Of a stretch of 64,000 bases of DNA, positions 41,808 through 54,378 are shown one piece after another; position 1 is the first letter of the stretch; the number at the start of each line of letters is the position of its first letter. Where the stretch lies: contig CM062388.1 of assembly GCA_031310005.1 (NCBI GenBank), positions 372,001 through 436,000 on the forward strand. Reading direction: 5' to 3'. This DNA comes from Dactylellina haptotyla (lineage: Eukaryota; Ascomycota; Orbiliomycetes; Orbiliales; Orbiliaceae). The notes beneath the pieces are model-generated. The model was not told where the DNA came from. It made no database searches and saw only the letters and a program-made list of their open reading frames with translations. The translations under genes and the position numbers were made by a program.

Positions 41808-44800
41808 TTTCGGAATTGTAATATTAGAAGGTTGGTGGTAATGTCGAAAAAAGATGCGAATTGTTGACCCGGGCTTTAAGGCGGGTTTAGTTCGCGGCGA
41901 CTAAAATTGATAATCACTTGGGTATCGAAGCGATTTTGCTTTTGAAACTTTTTTTAATCCGACGAAGGGGTATCTCAAGAGCAACCCTTTTATCTTGCTT
42001 TTTTTTTATCTAGAGGATATCGTGATATGCGCAGGGATGGCCAGCGTTCGTTACTCGAAATGTTCGTAGGATCTAGTGTTGCCGCTTGCTAGCAGTGGCA
42101 GCGAAACCGTTATAGAGAGAAAAAGAACCGAGTGGAGATGTTTTTTGGCTTTGTAGAGTCGTAAGTAAGGAGTAGAGAGGTTCTTCTATGCTATGTACAG
42201 TATCCACAAAAGCCAATAAGAGGAGATTGCAATAAAATACACAAGAAGCTGAGGAAAAGAGGAAAATAATGAACAAAAAAGGGAGTCCTCTCGAGGTGCT
42301 TTATATTCGAGCACCCGAGTTAGCATGACTTGCCATCAGGCTGCATGCAGCTAAGTTAGCCATGCTGCATGTTTAAATGCCCAAAATGCGCCTGAACCCC
42401 TGTCATTCATTGCCCAGCGCTGCCAGCTGCTGGCTCAGGCCATTAACGAATGACTGTGTCCGTTCGTATCCCAACGGACTGTTTTTGCTGCCTGTGATTC
42501 GAACCCTGTACAGCTGTGGAACGGGGGGGAAATATCGTATTAAACGGATTTCCCTGGCAGTTGATTATTGCGCAAGCCGCACCTATCTGCACACCAGATG
42601 CGTCGGATTCGCACAGCATTCGAATTCGGGCTCGCAAAGTGACCTGGATAACGCATCTCGACGTACCAGCGATTTACCAGTAAAGACAAACCAGCAAACT
42701 GGTGCAGTTGCAACTAGTTGTGCCGAAGTCCGATGACTACGATAATGTAATCGATCACATAATTTCGACCTCCTCTGGCGACAACCTTATTCACTTCGAG
42801 AAAGCTGTATTTCTCAGCAACTCTAATACGTTGGAAAACCCACCCGGGAGAAATTCCTGGGGGAAAGGCCAATGACATGACAGCAGCCCCTCGCTCCAAG
42901 GTAGACAGCCAAACAAACCAGGTGGATCAGGCCACAATCAGGAAAATAAGAAATAGTCCGGGAAGCTGGGCACTTTTGCAAGGGTACCAGCATGCCCTGG
43001 ATCCTACTCCCACCCGATTTCCTCATCATTTACACTTGACATCTTGGGGAACTGGTGAGCTTTTAAGCTTTGGCAAGGTCCCGCACGCGACCTGAGCATC
43101 AGGGTGACATGAGGGGACACGCAAAACAGCGGGAGTGCTCTGAGTCAACTTCGTTAGTCCCGGGCGGGCTGACAAACTGGTCCTTTCTCATTGGAAGATT
43201 GGCTTGGATATGCCAGATTATTATCTTTTCCCCTTTGCGCTTCGGACCGATAGCCCTGTTCTCGCATTCGGAAGCTGAAAATCGAGGTCGGAAGTTGGTC
43301 ATCTGGCAAATCAGAGGACGACTAGATACACTCGTTTAGGATATTGAAATTTCGAAATGCCTCCTAATCGAAGTGCGCATGCAAATAACGTTCCCTTCGA
43401 GTCGCAACACATCGATAGGAGGGAACCGTAGTACTCCAACCAAGGATTTTCAACGAGATGTGTCGTAAATATGCCTTTTCTCTTCGTGAGAACTCTAGCA
43501 TTCTAAGATCGAATAGATATACTCGTTTAATCTAATACTTGGTCTCCTTAGAGCGGATTAGTTAGACTTCCTAAATATTCCATTCGCTTTGGAAGACACG
43601 CTAAGTGCTCACTCGGGCCATATATAAAAACAAAAGCCAAAGCCATCCTCACTACCTCGATTGTTTCCATAAAATCCGACCAGCATTCTTCTGTCTGGTG
43701 CAGAGCTCTGTGGGGATGTGTTACACCGGTTTGTGGAACACTTAAAAGATGCCGCGATCTTATATAACTATAGGCTCGGTCGGTCTTAAACGTTGTTTTG
43801 TTTCTTACCCGGTATTGGCTCTGCCTCGCTCCCTGGACCACGCTGTCGAATAACAAGCTCGATTCTATTAACCAGATGGCCCTCCCAATGCGTTGGCAAC
43901 ATCAAGCAACCGTACTTTCAATGTAAGCATGCTCTGAATCTGTTCAATAGAGTGAAATGCCTGAAGATAACCCTTTGTTGAATCCTTCAAAGGTAAAGAT
44001 GCGGAGCCAAATTTTATATCTTCTAAGCCCGTGTCTATGGTCCATTAGATACCAATGAGTAGTGCATGCACCTGTATCCCATTTTGCGTTCGCAATTATT
44101 ACGATTTAAAAGAGGATTCTGAGACTTCGCATGACTTTCGGACTAGGAAATTTTATTTGGTAAAACCAGCCAAACGTCCAAAATTCAACCTTTACTATAT
44201 TTAAGGCAAAATTCTCAGACCTAGTATGCATACATGTGGCGAGGTTTCGTGTGTCTTGTTTGTGATCGGGTTGGCTAACTGGTCCTACAATCGATCGAAC
44301 GCGCTCGTCCTGTAATCTCAAGTTCGCGATATGAGCATTCGCCACCTGGCCACGATATGTGCTCTATTTCCATAATTGTGGTACTATATGTTAGTACTCG
44401 TGCTAGTTAATAGAGTGTTTTCGTCTACCGCTCTGGACTTTATTAGAATATAAACGCCAAGCCTCAACTCATCGACATATAAACTACCCATTCCTCCGTA
44501 TAACAGCTCCAGAAACTTCTAGTCGAACAGATAAGGAGTTTAGTTCAACTGAAAGGTTATTTTAAACCCAAACTAGAATAAAACTTCTTGTTTTGAATGC
44601 ATATCTTTGCTACGAACTTCGGAAGCCTTACTGTGCACATGTCGGCTGACAAATATATAACGAGGCTATAACTTTTCGATCAGCCTTGAATCTAGGCGCT
44701 TTTGAGCGGGTATACGTATCAATGTCGTCGATGGCCACCACAACACCTACCCTTAAAACTAGAACACCCCCATCGTCGTAGACACGTAAGCTACCACCAT

Positions 44801-44877
44801 ATCGGAATATTACTTTCCTACCTCTTGAAAGGCCGAATTTAGTATTTTGAAGTTTTCGAGCATACTCATACAACGAA
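41808..44877. other. Gene-poor region
   Basis: Three kilobases without a supportable gene. Open frames on both strands are short and overlapping. A perfect 12-base palindrome GCTGCATGCAGC lies at 42340-42351. I checked GTTCGAATC-like words (near 42496 on the minus strand) for tRNA structure and found no matching stems. No transposon ends were seen. Confidence 0.45.
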
Positions 44878-47800
44878 ATGGAGCGAAATCCGTGGCGTGA
44901 ACCGAAGGGGGTACTTAGCGGGGATGACGCGGACGGGGAATCTGTATATTCAGTCCTAACACCACCGGAGATTCTCTCAGATGTCGAGGAATCGAACGCC
45001 GACGAAACGGATCTGTACCGTTCAGAGGTTAAAGCCGACATAGACAGCGGAATTCAAAGCATACCCGTTTGTGCCGACTGTAATAAATGGCACTACCGCC
45101 GACGATTAATCCTCTGCGCGGATGGCGAGAACTATGATTTCTCGGATCCAAAAGAGCACGCTTCTGAGGGGTTACAACCCTCTTCTATATACAGAATTTC
45201 GAAGGTGGTCGAAACAGGTTTGGCGTTCGATGGTCTATCCGAGATCATGGTGGAGCAAGTACGTATATAAAATCTGATACGGCCGACTATAGCTTACCTG
45301 TATCTTTAGATCGTAATGTATAAAGGAGGTGTTATTGCCTCGAGTGCACATACACAGTCCAAAGAAGAGGCTGACTTCAACGACATGGACGCACATATAA
45401 ACTGGAGTCAAGAAGAGCAGATCGCTACCGAAAATAGACTAAAGGATACTGTTCGAGAAATATATACTGTAGGTTTTTGATTTCGGATGTAGGAGCTATA
45501 TTATTATATACTAATCATCAGTCTGATAGTCTATTTGTAAAACTCTGGTATGTGCCGGTGATGAATTATTCCTTTTCGGTGAAGGGATGGGAGCGAGTAA
45601 GTAACATCCAAAACAACCCCGTATCCTATTTACTTAGTTTAATGATGCTAATTTACTCTCTAGCTGCGCTTGTGGCGACTGCGAGGTTGTTACATCTTGT
45701 GGGCCGTATAAAATTGGAGACGTACGAGATATCAGATCTTCACTTTCAAAGAGTCTTCGATAGGGCATGGGACTTTTGTAAAACAGCTTCGAATACAGAC
45801 CAGGTATGCATACTTACATAACATCAGTTTCCTATATTTAATGCATAATTTGGAATAGTTACTAATTAAATTTATCTAATCAGGAGATTGTCTTCGAAGA
45901 GAAGTTTTTCTGCCCGGGGCCTAAAATCCATTTTATGGGCTTGATAGAGACGAACAACCTCTCACATGCAGATCTCAAAGATCTCTCGGTAACTATTTTC
46001 GACAACGTAGCGCATACGTATCAGGCCTTGGGTCTAAACCAAAATTTCGGGGAGGTCGGAAGACTGCAACAAGCTTCTGAATCATCGGAAGGAGCGGTTA
46101 CAGAGGCCTGGTTTTTCGGAAATCAGTTGGATCTTGACGGAACCAGACCGAAAAACGGGCTTTCACTTTGGCCATTACAATGGCTAGTCGCTGAGGGTCG
46201 AGGTAAAGGCCTAGTTTTGAACTCTACTTCTTTTGAGTCCTCGGAGGGCTGGGAAGACATGAATGCCTTGGAGTTATTCTTACCGCAAGAAGGCCACGAA
46301 TACCCCTTCTGGTTCTCCAATGGTACATCGGTCAATATTTGGGATATCACAGCAGTCTTCAAAGTCGAGAATCACCAACCTGAATTCCAGACTAGCTGGA
46401 CTAGGTACTTAGGGACTGAAATGTTCAGATCACCTCGTCAAGTCTTTGAAGAGGATGGCGCGCTTCAAGATTACGGGATTGAAAAGAGAAAAAGTATATT
46501 TCTAAACCTCCCCATAGCGTTACCCCCTATTAAACCCTTTCTAACTTTTTTTATTTTTGGAAGAAACAATTATACATCCCTCCGTTTTCTATCACGGAGA
46601 TCAATTCTCGCGTGATAGTAACTGGAGTTCCTATCGCCAGGAAATCGAAGACTTCCGTCAGATAGAAGTCGATTTGAACCGATCTAGATTCTTCTGGACC
46701 TCGAAGAAAGTACTACCGTATAAACTTAGAATCTTGGTATGCGGAAATGAGGGCGTGGGCAAGTCGTCACTTATTAACAGCGTGTTTAACACTGATGAGG
46801 TAAATATATATCCTACGCGGAATAACCATTCCAAATGATGCAACAATCTGACATGATCCACACGAATTTACAGGCCACAGTGACCTTAGAACAGCAAACC
46901 AAGCATAACATTGAAGAAGAGGTGGTGGTTCATAAAGTCGACGGGGAAGATCGTATTATTATACACGATTCGAACGGATTTGAAACGGGCGATATCGGAA
47001 AAAACCAGGAAGCGGAAGATTTCGTCGAGGGACGTTGCTACAAGGCAGACCCTAACGACCAGCTCCATTGTATCTGGTACTGTATCAAGTCCGATAACCC
47101 GAGGAAGGGTGATGCCTCGGTTCAAAGGATTCTGTCGAAGTGTTTCAAAGAGTGGCGAATTCCACTAGTTATCGTCTACACTCAATCACTGCGGCACGAA
47201 GGTGTTATAGAGGCAGACATTAAAGCCAACTACAAAGTTAAGCACGGCAGAAAGGCAAGGATTTCGGAAGACGAATTAGAGCGCGAGATCCATAAAGAAA
47301 CATTAGCGATTCGCTCTTTACAGAACAAGTGGATACATGAAGTCTATAAAGAAACCTTAGGTGAAACCACATTGAGCGATGAAGAGGCGGAAGAGCTTGG
47401 AATATCCGTTTTCCGGATTCAAAGAACAGATAAAAGCAAGTTTTTTAGCCCGATTGTCCCTTAGGTTCTTATGGCAATACAAATCTAACATTTAATCTAG
47501 ATGACCAACAAAGTCTCCAGGAACTAGTCGCACAGACATACGATCTAATCGACCCAAATTTATGGAATTTGTTCATAAAAGCACAGAGAGTTTCATATGA
47601 ACTCAAATCCGAAGAAGCGATAAGACATGGGGTACGAGTCATCGAAGGAAAATCGTTGTGTAGAACACTTATTCGTCACTTCACTAGGGTTAAAGAACTG
47701 AAAGATATGGCAAAAGCTATACTTAGGATGTTCGCGTGGGACATGCCTGCAGAAGAGATTTGGAAGATTGTCGAGCAACCGGGAGACAAAATCCTCGAAG

Positions 47801-48270
47801 ACAGATTTTTCTTTGCCGCAGGAGGGGGTACGCTTTTCGCTACTGGTGCCACCGCGGGCATAATTATTGCGGAGGAAGTTGCACTGGGGGTTATGCTTGG
47901 AGCTGCTGGGGCAGCTGTTACAGGGGTTGCCGGAGCGGGTGTCAGTTACTGGCTACTGAAGAGGCATCAAATCCGAGGTTGGACAAGATTCCTCTGTTGC
48001 TTCACGGTAATATCATACCGAGCAACAGTTCGAGCATTACAGCGACCGTCTGGAGGCGGAGGCCGGAATTTGACAGCGCAAGACTTTTTGGATGAGAAAT
48101 TGTCCGAACATGAATTCAAAGATCTAGGGAAGGAACTAGATGACTTGATCACCATGAAAAGTTGTTTCGTGGTTGACTATTCCGATCTAGAGAAGAAGGT
48201 TATTGCTTTGACTCGGAAATATACTATCGAACGGGAAGCCCAACTAGCATCCGACCCGAAGCTAGCTTAG
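44878..48270 (+). CDS. GTPase-domain protein with Cys-pair N-terminus and hydrophobic Gly/Ala segment
   Basis: Eight exons: 44878-45258, 45310-45468, 45522-45600, 45664-45803, 45884-46493, 46564-46799, 46874-47435 and 47501-48270, closing at 978 residues. The N-terminal part has VCADCNKWHYRRRLILC, a possible metal-binding Cys cluster. The G domain follows: P-loop GNEGVGKSS (517-525), switch region ATVT, and DSNG (567-570) as the DxxG motif. VIVYTQS stands where NKxD would be expected, so guanine recognition is unusual. Residues 825-875 are hydrophobic and Gly/Ala-rich (FFFAAGGGTLFATGATAG onward), enough for one or two membrane passes. A helical tail ends the protein. Intron 3 needs the second of two overlapping donors, and intron 7 needs a GC donor (GCAAGT). 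The order G domain, helices, membrane segment recalls dynamin/IRG-type membrane GTPases, but no family is proved. Confidence 0.7.
47436..47500 (+). other. GC-AG intron in the GTPase gene
   Basis: A 65-base intron with donor GCAAGT, branch point TCTAACA and acceptor ATCTAG. No GT donor nearby brings the frame of the last exon into phase with the preceding exon, while the GC donor does so exactly. GC-AG introns with this donor form are a known minor class handled by the normal spliceosome. Confidence 0.7.
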
Positions 48271-49913
48271 ATGCACTCTTCTGGAGCGTATACTATAGCG
48301 GAAGTAGAACATACAACTTAATACCGATGGATACCTATCTGTCCGGGGTTAAGCTTCCTGCCAGATAATCGATAATCCTGGTATCCAAGACCAAGCACGC
48401 GAAATAATATTCTTACAAATTGGACCCCGATTCAGATTAATCTTCCCGAAATTTTCCTCTTAAGCCTTCAGTGTTCTGGAACCGCCTGTGATATCCTATC
48501 CCGTATGTGCTCACGGGTTTCCGAAGTCCGACATCAGGCCATCATCAGCGACAACACAAAAATATCTTGACATGATTGTCAACAGCTGTCGTGCTCGAGG
48601 AGATATATGCTCAATGTCAGTCCACTTCACGCGATTGTGCAAGCAATAGATCTATAGAATATAAGTTGTAGTATTTCACACCAAATCGTCGCTTTAATTA
48701 CATCCTATCTGGAATCTAGAAACGAGCTTTACGTTACTTTGTAATCGTAACAGTGTATAAATATCGTGCCCATGTTTTCGATGATGCCGTCAACGATTGG
48801 ACGTTGAACACTGGCTACCGCGTTCTGAAAATTAATTTTGTTTATTGCCTATTCTTCTTCTTCTTCTTTTTTGGCGCTTATTACTTAGCAGCTATATTTT
48901 TGTTGCACTCAAGTCAGCATCAAGCCTCATATAATCGTTTTATTTCCACCTACCATATCTTGCATCTCTCGGCTTGCGGTTACACGCTAGAATGAATATC
49001 TTGATATTTTTGGTACTCAGCTTCAGCTTGATAACGTTAGTTCATTTCTATTTTATTACATTTCCGGTTTTCTAGGCGGCTAGTACTTGCAAATCAGAAA
49101 TACATAGCTTCACAGACTCTAGATAACGAATATCTGACTGAGTATAAGACATATTGATTATAGTGCCATATTTGCGGAACCTATTCGACATGTAGCGCGC
49201 GCAAATTGTAGAATACACGTCAAGATTAGAACGACTCAGGGATTCACAAAAACGATATACAGGGAGGTCGTCGGGGTTCCCACTTCTATCAATTGTCGTG
49301 GCTGCCGGATGGTTGTCGAAACGGAGACGATTGGAAAAGTGATTATTTAAACCCATCCAAAGCAAAGTACATAGAAGAATCCGCTCCGCTAACGTTATCA
49401 CGGTTTTGGCTAGGGCCTTCCAATATTCAGGACCGTGACAGTTGCGTCGACCCGGGTCCTTATACCCGTCTGCGCGACAAGCGCAACCTGACAAAAGGCA
49501 AAAGCGATTGGGAATTCTTGTGGCGTTATTTGGATACTGTGTATATATCTGCTGTATCTCTTTCAATCCATAGAATTGACTCAAAAATCTAAACCGCCAT
49601 CTTGTAGACTTCTTGTGTGCATGTGAAGTTGTGATTGGGTGGAAAGGTGGCTTGAATTAATGTGGCAGGTGTGGCTGGTGGCAGAGACCTCACACGACCG
49701 ATGCGGCAACGCACCTGCTTGCTAAGCTCCCACTTCAGACGCCGAAGCCAAAGCAGCCTTGATAAATGCCAGCTCCTCCTTCATTCTGCGAGCTGCGCCA
49801 GTATCAAAACGACACCTCCAAGTCCTCAGCATGACTTACGTATCCCTATCCTATAATATCCGATACTAAGAAGGGAAGACATCATACGCCCCTCCCCGCG
49901 CCTGCCCAACACT
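48271..49913. other. Intergenic region upstream of ALG1
   Basis: The first kilobase is A/T-rich with a TTCTTC run near 48852. A 170-codon minus-strand frame (49072-49584) has no recognisable features and overlaps a 99-codon plus-strand frame. The last 250 bases are the ALG1 leader and hold a GTGTGGCTGGTG word (49669-49680). Confidence 0.45.
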
Positions 49914-51451
49914 GTGGCCATTCCTGTCACGATGGGACTCGTAGACGCGACACTCCTACCATTCGTCACCCTTGTTTCCATTCTCTTAACCGTTGCGGTC
50001 TTGTGCTTGCCTTCGCGATATGTACCACCGGCCGACCAGGACAAGGACAAGAAGGGCCGTGTAGCCCTGCTAGTTCTCGGCGATATCGGCCGCAGCCCTC
50101 GCATGCAATATCATGCTATGTCGCTAGCGAGCCACGGGTGGGGTGTAGATTTGATCGGTTACGATGGTATGCCTTTCTACTAGCCTTTTATATCAGCTTA
50201 TGATCTTGGTGTATTGATAGCTTGCTGTGTGTAGAATCTACTCCCCGCCCCGAAATTCAATCATCTCCGGATATCAGAATATTCCCTCTCCCACCTCCAC
50301 CGCCCATCTTGGCAACATCTTCGAAGGCGCTATTCCCTATAATAGCGCCCTTCAAAGTTCTATTTCAACTATCAGCGCTCTTCTATCTACTGTTTTATAT
50401 CATTCGTGCGCCGTCTTATATTCTCATCCAGAATCCACCCTCAATACCGACACTTATCGTAGCTCGTATCGTCGCTTTTCTACGAAACTCACGCTTGGTA
50501 ATCGACTGGCACAACTTTGGCTACTCCATCCTTGGTATTAAACTCGGAGATAACCATCCGTTAGTTAAAGTTGCCAAGTGGTATGAAACAACGTTTGGAA
50601 ATGGCGCATATGCCAATTTCACGGTCACGGACAAGATGAAGGAGGTCCTGCGGTCAGATTTTGGGATTACGTATGTCTATATCCCATGCTATCTAAAGCC
50701 GAGTACAGCTAAAAAAGATATAAATAGTACACCGATATATCCCCTCCACGACCGCCCACCTCTCCACTTCCGACCATTTACCACATCTGAACGAGATTCT
50801 TTTCTATCCACTCATCCACTCACTGCGGACAACTTTCCTTCCCCATCGACAAAACTCCTGATTTCGTCGACATCCTGGACACCAGACGAAGACTTTTCGA
50901 TTTTACTATCAGCCCTCAACCAATATGCTACAGCTGCCGCTAAATCCTCAAGATCGTCTTCGAAACTACCCAATATCCTCGCCATAATTACTGGTAAAGG
51001 AGCACTACTACCATACTATACCCCTCTGATAGCAACCCTCAACTCCAAATCGTCTCATGTCACGATCAGGACATCCTTCTTACCAGCAGAAGAGTACCCT
51101 AAGATCCTCGCGTGTGCGGATCTAGGCGTATGTCTCCACACTTCGTCGTCAGGTGTCGATCTTCCGATGAAAGTAGTAGACATGTTTGGTGTTGGAGTAC
51201 CTGTTGCAGCGGTTAGGTTTGAAGCGGTGGGAGAATTGGTAGTTGATGGAAAGAACGGCGTCGTCTTCGATGCAGGCAAGGAGGATACTAAGGGAGACGA
51301 ACTAGGCGATGTGTTGGTTAGGTTATTCGGCGATAGTAATGAGTTGGAAATATTGAAAGAAGGAGCAATGAAGGAGGTCGAGAGACGATGGGAAGGCGAG
51401 TGGGATGCAGTGGCGAAGGGTGTATTTGAAGGGAATGCAAAGCCGGAGTGA
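49914..51451 (+). CDS. ALG1: ALG1 beta-1,4-mannosyltransferase
   Basis: Two exons, 49914-50166 and 50235-51451, are joined across a 68-base intron to give 489 residues. A membrane anchor lies near the N-terminus (about 9-33, [20 protein letters not shown]), followed by [19 protein letters not shown], the hallmark of Alg1. Later marks are [25 protein letters not shown], and the C-terminal donor-binding block from [15 protein letters not shown] to [15 protein letters not shown]. The enzyme (GT33) adds the first mannose from GDP-mannose to GlcNAc2-PP-dolichol on the cytosolic face of the ER, an essential step in N-glycan assembly. A second in-frame ATG seven codons on (49932) is an alternative start. 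It lies on the opposite strand from the kinase gene, with the two stop codons 149 bases apart. Confidence 0.96.
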
Positions 51452-51600
51452 TATGTATATCTTGTACTCGGCCGAGAGTGTTTGAGTATTTAATTTCCAA
51501 ATAGCACACACAATATTATTCCATCGTTTGAGATATGTCTTAAGGACTTTATTGAAAGTCGAAATAGACAATAAAATATTGATTAGTAGATACCCAGTCT

Positions 51601-54378
51601 CTATCCCTTGGCCTCTTCATCTAGTTGCTCGTAATTCTTTAAGCGATAAGCAGACAAAAGGGTATCTTGATGCTCGGCACCTTGGGACTCCTCTCTACGA
51701 GCAACGATCTCTGCCTCAATTTCTGCCGCCTCTCGATATCGTTTCTCTTTGAATAGTAGGATCCCAAGCAACTCCATATCCGAAAGCGTAGACAAACTTT
51801 TCGGGCCTAATACTATCTTGTTACATCTCACAATTTCGTATTGCATGTCGATCGCTTTGGCGGTATCTTTAAGTCCGATACATGCATCGACAACTGCCAC
51901 TCTATCCACCTGGACTTTTTCATCATTCGGACCAAGTTTCCTTGTTTTTATGTCTATTACTTTGCTCGCCATACTCAGAACCGATTCCCACTTCTTGCTA
52001 GCTTTATTCACCTTGCAGAGCAAGCTCATTGAGTCTAGCGTATAGTCGTGCTCTTCTCCATAACGAGCTAGCGCCTTCTGATTCAGGTCGATTGCCATTT
52101 CTTCCGCCTTCAGAACAAGCTTTTGCTTGAGATAGTTCGTAACCAGTTTCGACATAACGAGTAGGGTTTGGATATGCGCCTCCCCCATTGCGGTCGTATT
52201 AATCTCCAGTATCCGAAGCTCGAGTTGTTCTGCTTCTTCCCAACGCTTTTGCTTGCGATACGTCGTAGCCAATTTTTGAATCCCTCCGACTTTACTTTGC
52301 AAATTATTCACATCGAACGTGGTGTCCAGGGCCATGCTTTCCTGCTCTAGTTTGGCAGCTAGTTCTAGATTTCCTGTGGACCTGTGAATGTCTGCGATCG
52401 CTCTGGACATTTGAAGAGTGTAAGGATGTTTCACCCCGTAATACTCAGTACACACTTCAAAAAGCCTGTGGTAGATCTCCATCGCCTTACTGACCGCCCC
52501 TTTTCTTCGGTATACCATTGCTCTGATATTCTGTAAATGAATCGATATCGTATGATCTTCTCCGAATAGGCGAAGTGCTGCGTCGGAAGCGGCGGTGTAT
52601 ATCCTCTCGACTTCTTCGATTTCATCGAACTGGCTCGGCTCAATAGAAGTGCTGACATTGGTATCCACGTTTTTAGATTGCATCGGATTCTTATCGTCTT
52701 TGATCAAGTTCGTTAGATGGAGGAGATCTTGTCTCGTTTTATATCCGACCTCAAGATAACGGTCTACTTCGGAAGAGTCCGGTAAGGTCCCGAAGCCAGT
52801 TTCGTAGCAAAAAGCGAGTTGGAAGGCCGCGCTCTGTTTCTCTTCGTCTGGAATACTCTGTTCTTCGACCTGGCCTTTGAGGGCTGTGAATATGAGATTC
52901 CAAATGCGGTGGTCGCCTTCAACAAGCTGATGGAAGCTTTTCCAGATCTAAATAAGAAATATGTTAGATGATATCGTGTATTTTTAGGTCAGACAATATT
53001 AACGTACCAGGAAATCAGAAGGCCTGTAGTTTGAAGCTCCAGAACGACCTAAACTGAATCCTGTTGCAGGGTCAATCCCACGCTGGAGGAGATTGGTCGG
53101 ATGATAAGGGTTATAAGCATCATAAGGGTTTGAATATCCCGACCATGCGTCATAGTAGGACTTCTGAAATGCCTTCACGTCGAAGTTTTTATTGTGCGGC
53201 ACATATTGCAAATATGGTATCCAAGCTAAGTAAGTATTCATCGCATATTTTGCTGGTCTAGTGGCATGTTAGTATGGGTACTGCATTGAGAATAATATAA
53301 GGCCAGGCACGTACGCGACAGCAGTAAATTTCTCCATCAACGGCTTCAGTTCCAACTGCCTGCTAGCTGGGTCAATAGACAGAGTAGCAGTGAAGAAGTC
53401 TTTCAATCCACTTTTCTGATTCGCATCGAATCCTTCTAGGTCGTCTACTACCTTTGAGAATATCCTTTGCAGGTTCTCGCTCTGTTTCCAAGATGGATCA
53501 GGATCCGGCTTTTCAAAATCCACGTCGAGCTCAAGTAGCTGTTTACTAAATAAAAGCCAAAGCGTCATCAACCCGAAGGAAAATATATCCGTCAATTTCG
53601 CCTCTCGAAGACCAAACGACGAAGACCAGCTGGTAACTTCGGGGGCATTCCACGGACGAGATACCGGGACCTGAGCTTCTCCCTCGCCCTCCATTCCCTC
53701 TCCACTAGCCAAAGTTGAGTATCCGAAATCCCCAACTTTAGCAACATACGTACTCGTACCATTAGTCTCCTCAATAAATACCAAAACATTCTGCGGCTTG
53801 ATATCCCCGTGAACCACATCCAAGCCGTGAAGCGCTATTAGCCCAACAGCAGCATTATCGCACAACTTCATCCTCCCATCGAAATCCATCTTCTCGCCAA
53901 TAGTAGATTTCATAAACTGCCTCAAATCCCCCAAATCAGACTTAGGAAACACCAACACCGGCCAAATCGGATCGATCGAAGACATCACATCCCAGCAGAT
54001 ACCCACCAGCCTAACAATATTAGGATGTCGACGGATATCTTTATGCCCTAGAATAGAAACTTCGGAAACCAACGCACGGTAAGCGTAGGGCTCGTCGACG
54101 CCGCGGTGGATCCGTTTGAACGCATAACTTAGGTTGAGGTTCATGAAGCTCTGTTGGATATTCGATGTCCCTCCGCCGCCGATGCCGCCCATTTCGGGCT
54201 GCCAGCTGATCGGGAGGAAGTCGACTTCATTTGATTGCGCGGTTGCAAGAAACGAGAGTAATCCGTGCTCAGTTTGGTTGGCGACTGAGGAACTTCTCGA
54301 AGCAAAGGATGCAGAGCTGGGGTCTGATGCAAACTTTCTTCGAGCGAAGAAGCTGGTTGTTCCACCAAAAGTGGTCAT
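51601..54378 (-). CDS. Protein kinase fused to TPR repeats
   Basis: Three exons, 54378-53315, 53257-53008 and 52947-51601, close in frame at 886 residues. The kinase domain spans roughly 65-350: Gly-rich GGIGGGG, Lys88 (AFKRI), Glu106, HGDIKPQN (190-197, HGD in place of HRD), DFG (217-219) and APE (245-247). All catalytic positions are present, so it is probably active on Ser/Thr. A Tyr/Asn/Pro-rich linker follows (YSNPYDAYNPYHP). The third exon carries an array of TPR units of the kinesin-light-chain/TPR_12 type (repeated blocks such as RIYTAASDAALRLFGEDH and KQKRWEEAEQLELRILEI). Such kinase-TPR fusions are found in filamentous fungi; TPRs usually bind partner proteins. No signal peptide. 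The substrate is unknown. The MYND gene upstream is on the same strand, with separate promoters. Confidence 0.9.

Noticed and set aside
42440-42520. A GTTCGAATC-like word suggesting a tRNA T-loop on the minus strand
   Set aside because: The flanking bases do not form a T-stem, and no acceptor or anticodon stem could be found around it.
47461-47512. Reading the sequence before the last GTPase exon as coding (GSYGNTNLTFNLDD) instead of intron
   Set aside because: That reading cannot be joined in phase to the exon before it without an indel, while the GC-AG intron explains the frame with a branch point and acceptor in place.
49072-49584. A 170-codon minus-strand open frame upstream of ALG1
   Set aside because: No recognisable domain, signal or composition bias; it overlaps an open frame on the other strand and lies where promoter sequence is expected.
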